Source: Mytilus trossulus (taxonomy: Eukaryota > Mollusca > Bivalvia > Mytilida > Mytilidae). Taken from it: a stretch of 64,000 bases of DNA. This document shows positions 24,801 through 37,500 of this stretch, one piece after another. Both the position numbers and the translations under genes were made by a program. The notes beneath the pieces are model-generated. The model ran no database searches. It saw only the letters and a program-made list of their open reading frames with translations, and had not been told where the DNA came from. The stretch covers positions 60,344,987 through 60,408,986 of the forward strand of contig NC_086382.1 of NCBI RefSeq assembly GCF_036588685.1. The letters are read 5' to 3'. Position 1 is the first letter of the stretch, and each line of letters starts with the position of its first letter.

Positions 24801-27800
24801 ATTTAATAGTTCTGACACAGTCTCAGCTTTTTCTGGGAAAGGTACGAAATCAGCTTGGGATACATGGTTCGTATATGAGGAGTTGTCAGAACCATTTCTG
24901 CAGGTTATTGAAAATCCAAATGAAGTGGAAATTTAAAAGTGTTAAAAGTAATAGAACGATATGTTGTGCTTTTGCGGTCTAGTACAGCTAATATGGTGAA
25001 TGAGTTTAGAAAACAGTTATTCACGCAGAAGACAAGAACAATTGACAATATTCCTCCATCACGAGATGCACTTCTTCATTGAACATACGAAACGTGCAGC
25101 TTACCAAGGTAGTGTTATTTGGCGTAATAGTGTTATTTGGCGCAATTGTTTAGTTGCAAATTCAAGTATGCCATCACCAGATTTATTTGGTTGGCAAAAA
25201 CTTGATGGTACTGGGGTACCATTCTGGTCTGTGCTTGCTGAAGCTTCAATGTCATGCCAAGAGTTCATCCACTGTGGATGTAAGAAAGGATGTATAGGAG
25301 CATGTAAATTTTTGAAAGCAGCAGTGAAATGCATGTAGCATTATGCAACTGCTCATCGGACTGTGAAAGAGAAACTGATCGTGACTGTGCTTTCTTTTGA
25401 TTTCCCTGCATTTGTATCATATTTTAATTATAATTTTAATCTGTTGTTATGTTAAATAGTTACTTGTGAGTTTTTTTTTTTATTTCTTATCTCATTTCTA
25501 AAAAGAAATACTCTTTGCACTGATTCAATACTGCATATGTTGGGTTTTTTTTTCATTTCAGGAAAATTGTGAAATTTTCTAAGGTCATTACCTGTAACTG
25601 TGAAAAATAAGAACTCGTCGAAGACGCCATTTTGAACTGTATCGGCCATTTTTATTTCATAGTTAATGTCACCTGTTACATTAAATAATAATATGTTTGT
25701 ATATAAGTGCTTGTATTGAAATAAATTATCCATTATTTTTTAATCATTTATATACCATATTTAAAAACAAACGTCAAATTTGTACATTTTAAACGGCTCC
25801 ATTTTGAATATTTCCACCATTTTGAAAATATTATCTATGCACCCAGGCATTAATGATACATTGTAGGCCTTTGTCAATATAAAATGATCAGTTTCGCGGA
25901 GTTGGTAACTTTCTGTCACACAATGATGGTGTATACATACGAATACTGTCAAACTTAGACATTTTGACGCGCCATTTTGAATTTGGACGCCATTTTGATG
26001 ATTTCTGAATTATTTATAAGGTTTAAAAAAAACAATAATTGACATATCTTTATTGTATTTCCTTAAGTTTGTGACATCTTCTGAACACATTAAAATTGGA
26101 AGACTTCATTAAGTGAATTATTTTATACTAATGTCGGCCATCTTGAATTTGGCGGCCATATTGTATTTTTTTTTCGTGGCTCCATATCTGAATTTTGTCT
26201 TTACCCCTTAATCTTTCACTATGCCAAGTTTCATGCTTTTACCATAAAGTGATCAATTATTCTGATATCCGCTGGACTATCTGGGCGACAAGAACAACAA
26301 TGATGTGATACCAATATATGACTGCAAATATATTTTGGGGTCGTATAAAAACTGAAGCACATAATACTAACTTGTCTCATGCTGTAGGGGAAAGAATAGA
26401 CCACATGATATTTTACTTCCTTCATTAATGAAACTGTATCTTCATGCTCCAATTCTGTTTCTTCACAAAAACCAGCAATAAAATCACTGGATAAATACAC
26501 ATCTGAAATAAACAATTAAAGTGCTTGTTAGCACAGAAGGGTAAAGATTGCCTTAATTTATCAGTGGGAAGTAAAATTAAATATTGCATTTTCAACTAGA
26601 TATCATTGAGATGGGAGCCATCTCTGTGGGCCCCGCTGTCAATAATGTGGGGTAAATAAGTTGTATGGATAATCTGATATGAAGCATTATTTGAAGTTAT
26701 TACATAGTCTCACATGTGATTTTAATCTAAGATTTTAAGTTAAAACTGATAAATATTCTCAACTTACTTTCATAGTATAATAGTGATATGACTGCATGAT
26801 GTGAACTCATTGTTGACTACTCTAAGGTGACTTCTGGATATATGGATTGATATTTGAACCAAATGTTTAAAGGTGCTGCCCAATTGATATTTGTCACATA
26901 TTTTTAGAATTATGCTTTCAATATATTATGACCCACCAAGTATAAAGTATGAAATATTTAGGGTTCTCGAGAGGTAGAGCAGACACAATTTGTTAAGAAC
27001 AACGAACGGATGGACAGACCCACAGACTGACCTTTGACCTAGGATGCATACATTATGACACACCCTCTGGTGTTGGTTAAAATGGATGTCAAGTATAAAC
27101 TTTGAAATCATAAGGGTTCTCAAGATATAGAGCGGACACGGTCTTCACCAAAGGACACAGGGTTGTCAACTGAAACTAAAGTTTTTGACCTTGACCTTTG
27201 ACCTAGGAAGTTGTTCATACATCATGACACACCCTCTGGTGTTGGTTAAAATGGATGTCAAGTATAAACTTTGAAATCATAAGGGTTCTCAAGATATAGA
27301 GCGGACACGGTCTTCACCCAAGGACACAGGGTTGTCAACTGAAACTAAAGTTTTTGACCTTGACCTTTGACCTAGGAAGTTGTACATACATCATGACACA
27401 CCCTCGGGTGTTGGTTAAAATGGATGTCAAGTATAAACTTTGAAATCATAACGGTTCTCAAGATATAGAGCGGACACTAAAGTGTTACGGACGGACAGAC
27501 GGACGGACAGACGGACAGACTGATCACTATAGGGAGACCCGCCTTAGGCGGGGCCCTAATAAAGCATATATTCAACTAAAAATCAGGACAATTGAAGATA
27601 ACTCCAATTTTAAAGACAACTTTAACAATGACATCATTTATATTTTTAGAATAGATAATAGATTCCTACACCATGCAAAAGGGCAGGTGTAACATCATTT
27701 TGTGACTTGAATATCTGAGCACATATTACATTTATGAATTTCTGAAAATGTGCATTGATAGCATGTAGATTGTTAGGATCAATGCACTATTTTTTTGTGT

Positions 27801-30800
27801 ATCAAAAAGGTAGTGATAAGCCTTATAAGATTTCTTTTTTTTTAAATGTATTTTAGATTCAAGGATTGTATGTTTATTATCCCTAGATCACTGGTTTTTG
27901 AAAAGGTTAATACTCTATTTAAGATAAAAGATTTAATACAGCAAAAATGAGATGGTCATCTATACATCATAAGCAAGGTATATTCAAAATAACCATCAAA
28001 GAGAGCTCATAAACAAATGACATAAACCTATAATTAGTTCCCATTAAGATGACATAATCCCTAACTCTTTTATTGTAGCTGATATTGTCATCTTCAATAA
28101 CAATCCAGTTATGTCTTATTTCATTTATTTCTTTGGTAAAACTCAATATTTACAACATGTACACTAAACAAGTTAATGAACAAAGCTGAACAAAACTGGA
28201 TCTGACATCTTCAGTCTATAAGTATACACCCAAAACTCCACACCATTTATATTATTCCACCAAATAACTGACAAGGGGCATTAATTTAATTTTTTTTTAG
28301 GTAGAATGCCCTTAATTAAAAAAAAAAGCTACAGATAAACATAAACTAGAGGCTCTAAAGAGCCTGTGTCGCTCACCTTAGTCTATGTGAATATTAAACA
28401 AAGGAAGCAGATGGATTCATGACAAAATTGTGTTTTGGTGATGGTGATGTGTTTGTAAATCTTACTTTACTAAACAGTCTTGCTGCTTACAATTATCTCT
28501 ATCTATAATGAACTTGGCCCAGTAGTTTCAGTGAAAAGTGTTAATAAAAATTTACAAATTTTATGAAAATTGTTAAAAATTTACTATGAAGGACAATAAC
28601 TCCTTAGGGGGGTCAATTGACCATTTCGGTCATGTTAACTTATTTGTAAATCTTACTTTGTTGAACATTATTGCTGTTAAAAGTTTATCTTTATCTATAA
28701 TAATATTCAAGATAATAACCAAAAACAGCAAAATTTCCTTAAGATTACTGATTCAGGGGCAGCAACCCAACAACATGTTGTCAGATTCATCTAAAAATTG
28801 TACAGCAGATAGTTATTGATCAGATAAACAATGTCACCCAATGTCAGATTTGCTCTAAATGCATTGGTTTTTGAGTTATAAGCCAAAAACTGCATTTTAC
28901 CTCTATGTTCTATTTTTTGCTGTGGGGCCATTTTGATTTGATAGCCGGGTCACTGGACACATTTTTTTTAACTAAATACCCCAAGGATGATTGTTGCCAA
29001 GTTTGGATTAATTTGGCCTAGTAGTTTCAGAGGAGAAGATTTTTGTAAAAGATAACTAAGATTTACTAACTAGAGGCTCTTAAGAGCCTGCGTCGCTCAC
29101 CTTGGTTTATGTGAATATTAAACAAAGGAAGCAGATGGATTCATGACAAAATTGTGTTTTGGTGATGGTGATGTGTTTGTAAATCTTACTGTAATAAACT
29201 GTCTTGCTGCTTATAATTATCTCTATCTATAATGAACTTGGCCCAGTAGTTTCAGTTGAAAATGTTAATAAAAATTTACCAATTTTATGAAAAGTGTTAA
29301 AAATTGACTATAAAGGACAATTACTCCTTAGGGGGTCAATTGACCATTTTGGTTATGTTGACTTATTTGTCAATCCTACTTTGCTGAACATTATTGATGT
29401 TTACAGTTTATCTCTATCTATAATAATATTCAAGATAATAACAAAAAACAGCAAAATTTCCTTAAAATTACCAATTCAGGGGCAGCAACCCAACAAAGGG
29501 TTGTCCGATTCGTCTGAAAATATCAGGGCAGATTGATCTTGACCTGATAAACAATTAAACACCTGTCAGATTTGCTCTAAATGTTTTGGTTTTTGAGTTA
29601 TAAGCCAAAAACTGCATTTTACCCCTATGTTCTATTTTTAGCCATGGCGGCCATCTTGGTTGGTTGACCGATTCATGCCACACATTTTTTAAACTAGATA
29701 CCCCAATAATGATTGTGGCCAAGTTTGGATTAATTTGGCCCAAAGTTTCAGAGGAGAAGATTTTTGTAAAAGATAACTTAGATTTACGAAAAATGGTAAA
29801 AAATTGACTATAAAGGGCAATAACTCCTAAAGGGGTCAACTGACCATTTCGATCATGTCGACTTATTTGTTAATCTTACTTTGATGAACATTATTGCTGT
29901 TTACAGTTTATCTCTATCTATAATAATATTCAAGATAATAACCAAAAACAGCAAAATTTCCTTAAAATTACCAATTCAGGGGCAGCAACCCAACAAAGGG
30001 TTGTCTGATTCGTCTGAAAATTTCAGGGCAGATAGATCTTGACCTGATAAACAATTAAACCCCCATGTCAGATTTGCTCTAAATGCTTTGGTTTTTGAGT
30101 TATAAGCCAAAAACTGCATTTTACCCCTATGTTCTATTTTTAGCCGTGGCGGCCATCTTGGTTTGTTGACCGGGTCACGCCACACATTTTTTAAACTAGA
30201 TACTCCAATTATGATTGTGGCCAAGTTTGGTTTAATTTGGCCCAGTAGTTTCAGAGGAGAAGATTTTTCTAAAAGCTAACGACGACGGACGACGGACGAT
30301 GACGCCGGACGCCGGACGCCAAGTGATGGGAAAAGCTCACTTGGCCCTTCGGACCAGGTGAGCTAAAAATGGTTAAAAATTTACTATAAAGGGCAATAAC
30401 TCCTACAGGGGTCAACTGACCATTTCGGTCATGTTGACTTATTTGTAAAGCCTACTTTGCTGAACATTATTGCTGTTTACAGTTTATCTCTATCTATATA
30501 TATTCAAGAAAAATAACCAAAAACAGCCAAATTTCTTTCAAATTACCACTTCAGGGGCAGCAACCCAACAAAGGGTTGTTCGATTCATCTGAAAATGTCA
30601 GGGCAGATAGATCTTGACCTGATAAACAATTATACCCCATGTCAGAATAGCTCTAAATGCTTTGGTTTTTGAGTTATAAGCCAAAAACTGCATTTTACCC
30701 CCATGTTCTATTTTTAGCCAGGGCGGCCATCTTGGTTGGTTGACTGGGTCAGGCCACACATTTTTAAAACTAAATACCCTAAAGATGATTGTTGCCAAGT

Positions 30801-31465
30801 TTGGATTATTTTGGGAATGTGAACATACACAATTATTATTAGAACAGATTGAAAATTGGTTTCTAACCAATGGAATTAGTGTACTTTTTAAAAAAGAAGT
30901 TTTTTTGTTTGGTAACACTGCAAAAATATCAAAAGGCAATGCAGAAAATACTATTTTTCTTACCATAAAGCAATATATTTATAATTCCGGATGTTTTAAA
31001 AAACAACTGACAATAAACTCAGTAAAAGAAAAGATAAAATATGTGTATGCAATGGACAAAAATATTGCTATGAAAAACAAATGTGAACATCAGTTTCTCA
31101 GAGAATGGAATGCTTTTGATATATTACTTAGCATGCTTAGTTAAGTACAAAAATGTATATACATGTTATAAATGAAAATGCTGTATTTACTATACTAAAA
31201 TAGAATTCAATTTCTAGATGAATTATATTGAAAACTCACCACACTATTCTCTCTCGCTCTCTTTCTCTTTCTATCTCTCTCTCTCCGGTGTTCAAACTGC
31301 TTTACTCTTTATCTTATATTTGTATATTTAAAAAAAAAATTAAAAAAAAATTGCTTCCTAATAGAAAGATGTATTGATTAGATAATATCTATAGATTTAT
31401 ATATTATATATTGCTATTATATTTGTGTATATTATGTTGTAAATTGGAAGTTATAAATAATAAAA

Positions 31466-31504
<39 letters not shown>

Positions 31505-34500
31505 GGATTAATTTGGCCCAGTAGTTTCAGAGGAGAAGATTTTTGTAAAAGATAACTAAAATTTACGAAAAATGGTTAAAAATTGACTATAAAGGGCAAT
31601 AACTCCTAAAGAGGTCAACTGACCATTTCGGTCATGTTAACTTATTTGTAAATCTTACATTGCTGAACATTATTGCTGTTAAAAGTTTATCTCTATCTAT
31701 AATAATATTCAGGATAATAACCAAAAACAGCAAAATTTCCTTAAAATTACAAATTCAGGGGCAGCAACCCAACAATGGGTTGTCAGATTTGTCTGAAAAT
31801 TTCAGAGCAGATAGATCTTGACCTGATAAACAATTATACCCAAGTCAGATTAGCTCTAAATGCTTTGGTTTTGGAGTTATAAGCCAAAAACTGCATTTTA
31901 CCCCCATGTTCTATTTTTAGCCAGGGTGGCCATCTTGGTTGTTTGACGGGGTCACACCACACATTTTATAAACTAGATACCCTAATGATGATTGTGGCCA
32001 AGTTTGGTTAAATTTGGCCCAGTAGTTTCGGAGGAGAAGATTTTTGTAAAAGCTAACGACGACGGACGATGACGACGGACAATGACGACGGACGACACGG
32101 GACGACGGACGCCTAGTGATGGGAAAAGCTCACTTGGCCCTTTGGGCCAGGTGAGCTAAAAAAACAATAAAAAATATGCATAAATCATCACTTTTGTTAT
32201 TAGAGCATAAATCATTAAATAAGTGCAAAATAAGAGCCAAATATAAAATAAGGTACTTGTCTTAAATATATATATAACCAATAACAGATTCAATGAAGAT
32301 CTTTCTTGTACAAAGTGTTTTAGTTAAGACTGGATGTATTGATCTAAAACACCTATCCTAATTACCTGGTATCCTGTGTCTGATATGATAGACCAGGTCA
32401 AGGTAGGCCTCTCTTGTGTAGCCTCGTCTCATTCTCTGTAAAACTTCACTATTTCCACTCTGAGCAGGAAGGTGTATCTGATTACATATATTTGACCTTT
32501 CTTTTATTAAATCTAATACCTACAAAATATTCTACTAGTTATTAGAGCTTATAACAATTGAAAAAAACTTTATGCATGGGAAAAAAAAGGACCATAACAT
32601 TACACAAAATTATCAACGGAACAAAATTCAAATTGAATTGTAACTTGTCATGATAAAAAAAAACACCAAATATCAAATCAATATCTTCTAACTTGAAGAA
32701 AAAATTGTGGAAAACTGATTTGCCAGACTGACCGATGGACAGACAGATCATGAGATGGATGGACTTCATCGGTAGAGGATTAATATTTAGTTTGATGAAT
32801 GCTTAACAAAATTAACTTAATTTTCAATACAAAAGTCATACAAAGACAAACATGTCTACACAAACAAGAATGTGTCCATAGTACATTGATGCCCCACTTG
32901 CAACATCATTTTCAATGTTCAATGGACCTTGAAATTGAGGTAAAATCTACAATTTGGCATAAAAATCAGTAAGATCACACTCATGAACAAACAAATGGAC
33001 AGACAAACGGACACACAGACCAGAAAACATAATGCCCATAAATGGGGCATAAAAAGCATGAGCAACTCAAACCTCACCACAAACCAGAAGTGAACTAATT
33101 TACAAATATTGAATTTAAATTTTATGTACCTCATCGGGGAAGTCCTTTGGATGTGGTGATGTGAACCTAATTCTCATCTCTGGGTCTATCTGTGAGACTT
33201 TATCAAGTAAATCTGAAAACCTTCTTCCCCCAGTCTTAGGTTTATATACTGTTTTGAAGCCAGCAGTCAGTTTAGTATCAATACTGTTGTGGATTGTAGA
33301 ATCAGATGTATCTCTATAACTATTGACATTCTGTCCTAGTAATGTTACTTCTTTTATTCCCTGTGCAAATAAAATATATTTTTATTATGTCATTTCTCAT
33401 TGTAAACTTTCAAACTTCATATGTATAAAAGAGTATAAACTATCATGAAACTAAAACAACAACATAACAAGACATGTAGGGGTCAATTTACTTATCATTG
33501 TTTATGTTGCCAGACATCAATTCTACAATAGATATAAAAAGAAAAAGACGTAGTATAATTGCCAATTACACAACTCTCCACCAGAGACCAAATGACATAT
33601 AAATTAGCAACTGTAGGTCACTGTACAGCCTTCAACAATGAACAGAACCCATACTGCAAATCAGCTATAAAAGGCCTCATAAGGTTTACAAATGAAAACA
33701 GTTCAAACAAGAAAAACTAATGGCCTGATCACCAGAAATGAAATCTACACATATAAAAAAGAAGATGTGGTATGATTGCCAATGAGACAACTATCCACAA
33801 AAGACCAAAATGACACAAACATTAACAATTATAGGTCACTGTACGGCCTTCAACAATGAGCAAAGCCCATACCCCATATAGTCAGCTATAAAAGGCCCCG
33901 ATAAGACAATGTAAAACAATTCAAGCGAGAAAACTAATGGCCTTATTTATGTAAAAAAATGAACGGAAAACAAATATGTAACACATAAACAAACGACAAC
34001 CACTGAATTACATAGTTTGTGTCACTACAGAATATTGTTATCATTATGTCCATTTATTTCAAAGCTGTATTTGTGACCTACAGAATAATTTGAGAGAATA
34101 CACAATTCATCAAACGATAAGCTTTATGGTTTTCTGAAGCTGTCAGTCCTGTCATTTGGTCTTTGAAGAAAATTTGATGCAGTGGCAATTATATAATATC
34201 TCCTTTTTTATCCTTATAACAATTTTGTAACTCATTGATCAACATACAAAATGTACCGCTAAGTAAACTGGAAATTCAGTCCATTGAACTAATGAATACT
34301 ATGGAATGTAACCGTTTTTACTTTACTGTCAGAACAATACAATTTTCTATCAGGGTATCCTTTTTTTCTAAATTCAACCATGAAATTGCTAATCAACATA
34401 TTTCTTCTTGCAAACATAATTTACTTTTTGAATTATATCAAACAAAGCTTTTACAAATTCTAATATTTTTATTATAGATATTGTAAATTAAATTTAACAA

Positions 34501-37500
34501 AGTAATTCTATACCTGATCAGACAACATTCTGACTTCGTCTAAAATAGAGGAAATGGGTCTACTCCTTTCTCTTCCACGGGTAAATGGTACAATACAGTA
34601 TGAACACATATTATCACAGCCTCTCATTATTGACCTGAAAACAAAAGATTATAGGATTAACCAATTAAGTTTCATTTTTGTCAAATTCAAAAATTGCCAG
34701 AAGTAAAGAGCTTGTAATTTTAGTAGTTATTGTTGGTCACTCTGTATCATCGTGTCCATAATTGTTTTTGGTTTATTGTTTTGTACATTAATCAGACCAT
34801 TTGTTTTTTTCCATTTATGACATAAATTTATGAAGACCTTATATAACTTATTATGCAGCATATGTTTTGCTCATTAGTGAATGTGTAACTTTTGCCTATA
34901 GTTTCTTACATCCGTGTCATTTTGACTCATTGGACAGTTGTCTAATTTATAGACTTACCACAATTTTTTTTTCTTATTAATACTTGTTTCTGGGAAATCA
35001 AATTTTTCCTCTCAAAAATTCAAATGAAATTTTTGAACAATTTTGGCTCAGTTTATAAAGATCATTTCCATAAAACCAGGTGCATAACTTTGTGTGTACA
35101 ATCTTTTGGTGAAGTATCAGAGATTCAAGGTTGAAATATGTAGGAAGAAATTTTTATTTTTTTTCTGTCCTGTTTGCCAGATTTTTTTTACAAATGTTTA
35201 TTTAAATTTTTTATGTAGTTAGATTTGTCAAAAACTATTAGATAGTATTCAACAAACATTGCAAAATTCCTCACTTCAAGCTGGATCTGCATGAAATATT
35301 TAAAATATAAAAATTATTGTTTCTACCAGTTTTTCAAAATGCACTATATGGAAAAATACCAGATGATAAAATCAGAATGGGTTTTAATTTAGACTACTTT
35401 TTAAGAACTTACACAAAAGCAGATGGTGAATTTTCATTAAGTCTGACAGGCATAATATCAGCATAAGTCTCATCTAGTGACAACAGAACATTGACTGAAA
35501 AATACAATTGTTTTCAAAATTATAAATAATATGAGGGTACATTAGGAGCTGGATTTAAAGTATGTATATAGAAATTATCTGCTGATGCAGGTAAAAAAAT
35601 GAAGTATAATTGCCTTTTAAGGGCATACGATACAGTTTTGATCCTGTATTTACAAGTTCGTGAAAGTTTGCATATAGGCTATTTTTATTCCTGATTAAAA
35701 CAAATATGTAATAAAAAATATACCTTCATGTGCTACTTTTTGAGTAAAATGAGGTTGACATTTTGTATATTTGCTCAAAATTTAGATTTGTGGCCGTTAT
35801 TTCTTTTTTGAAAGAAAGACATAACTTTTTTGTTATAAAAGATAAACAGATTGTTTTTTGTTAAATAATCGGTAATTTCTGTATTTTATAAGTATTCTTA
35901 AAAATTATGCATTTTTTTATTAAAAAATAGCTCATATTTATCAAATGTTCATGAATTGAGGAAAATACGTCATTTTTTGCTGCATGTTTATCAAAATTTA
36001 AAAAAATCCTCTATTTACAGTTTTATAAAATTTGGGTCACATAATCTCCCTACAAAAGGAAACAAATTGCTATTTTGAAAAATAGAGGTCCATGATCTCG
36101 TTTTCAAATTAAATCAGTTTTAATGATAAAAATCAGTCGAAAAATGCATCTTTTCCCGATATGTCACAGTTTGACGTCGCAAAAATAACATTTTACGTTA
36201 GCATCGTCATGACCTCCCCTGTAACTGTATCGTATGCCCTCAATCCTGTATTTACAAGTTCGTGAAAATTTGCATATAGGCTATTGTTTACCAGATTAAA
36301 ACAAATATGTAATAAAAAATATACCTTCATGTGCTACTTGTTGAGTAAAATGAGGTTGAAATGTTGTATATTTGCTCAAAATTCAGATTTGTGGCCGTAA
36401 TTTCTTTTTCGAAAGAAGGACATAACTTTTTTGTTATACAAGATAAACACAAATTGTTTTTTGTTAAATAATCGGTAATTTCTGCATTTAATAAGTATCC
36501 TAAAAAAATTATTCATTTTTTTATTCAGAAATAACTCATATTTATCAAATGTTCATGAATTGAGGAAAATACGTCATTTTTTGCTGCATGTTTATCAAAA
36601 TTAAAAAAATTCCTATATTTACAGTTTTATAAAATTTGGGTCACATAATCTCCCTACAAAAGGAAACAAATTGCTGTTTTGAAAAATAGGGGTCCATGAA
36701 CTTGTTTTCAAATTAAATCAGTTTGAATGATAAAAATCAGTCGAAAAATGCATCTTTTCCCGATACGTCGCAGTTTGACGTCGCGAAAATGACATTTTAC
36801 GTCAGCAACGTCATTAACTCCCCTGTAACTGTATCGTATGCCCTTAAATACAAATCTTCTGATTATTTATGTTTTGTTTTTTGGGGAATGCTGTTTGTTT
36901 GACATTAATTATAAACATCTTTTTTTGCCTCAGGTTCATCAGTACTAACAGATAGTCAAATTATTTAACTTATCTTTCCACTATATATTAATTACATGTA
37001 TCATTCTTTCAGACATATGTGCATATTAAAAATAACCTAGTAAAAAGGTTCATTTGATATGTTGGGAAAGCAAACTATTTCTATATGTTCAATTTCAAAA
37101 CATTCTTTAATAGCCGGCTGTACAGTATCATTTCTCATTGCTGAAAGGTTGCTTATAATTGCGTATATATCCACTTCATCTGAACTCTAGTGACTACTTG
37201 TTTTGCATCTTCTGATTTTCAAATATTAATTTATTTGGGACATTAGGGCTTGCGAAAGATGTTTTGTATCTTACCAAAGATGACCTGATGACCTCTAATT
37301 TTTGTATTATAATAAGCATAACTAGTATACCTGCAGTCTGCCCTGACTCAGTAACAGCTAACATTCTGGGTAAATCTTTATAGGCATCAGGACCACACAC
37401 CAAATCCACCATTTTCTCTTGTTCCAAAATCTTGGACTTTAATCTTTCTGCCATACAGCCTGGGGGATAAAATAGAAGAAAAAAATAAAATTATGAACAG

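Larger units (their letters stand above)
22125..26278 (+). mobile_element. 4.15-kb foldback-like transposon with subrepeat ends
   Basis: The outermost inverted words are AGTCCAGC (22125) and GCTGGACT (26271-26278). ATCACTTTATGGTAAAAGCA (22160 on) has its reverse complement at 26232-26251. The left end (22140-22760) holds four roughly 150-bp subrepeats with ATGGCCGCC-like words. The right end (25600-26260) holds about four inverted relatives spaced roughly 170 bp (GCCATTTTGAA words). Between them is a decayed intronless gene on the plus strand (see 22998-25338). It is inserted in a CDK5RAP1 intron opposite to that gene's direction. A 90-bp piece of another repeat (CAAGCGTCACTGAT) is nested at about 22870-22960. 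I found no clear target duplication. Confidence 0.75.

Noticed and set aside
29555-30966. Three similar minus-strand frames suggesting a repeated gene
   Set aside because: They are translations of successive units of the dispersed repeat array, lack known domains and have broken ends.
37194-37454. 86-codon frame taken as a separate gene
   Set aside because: It is CDK5RAP1 exon 4 with intron read-through after 37331.
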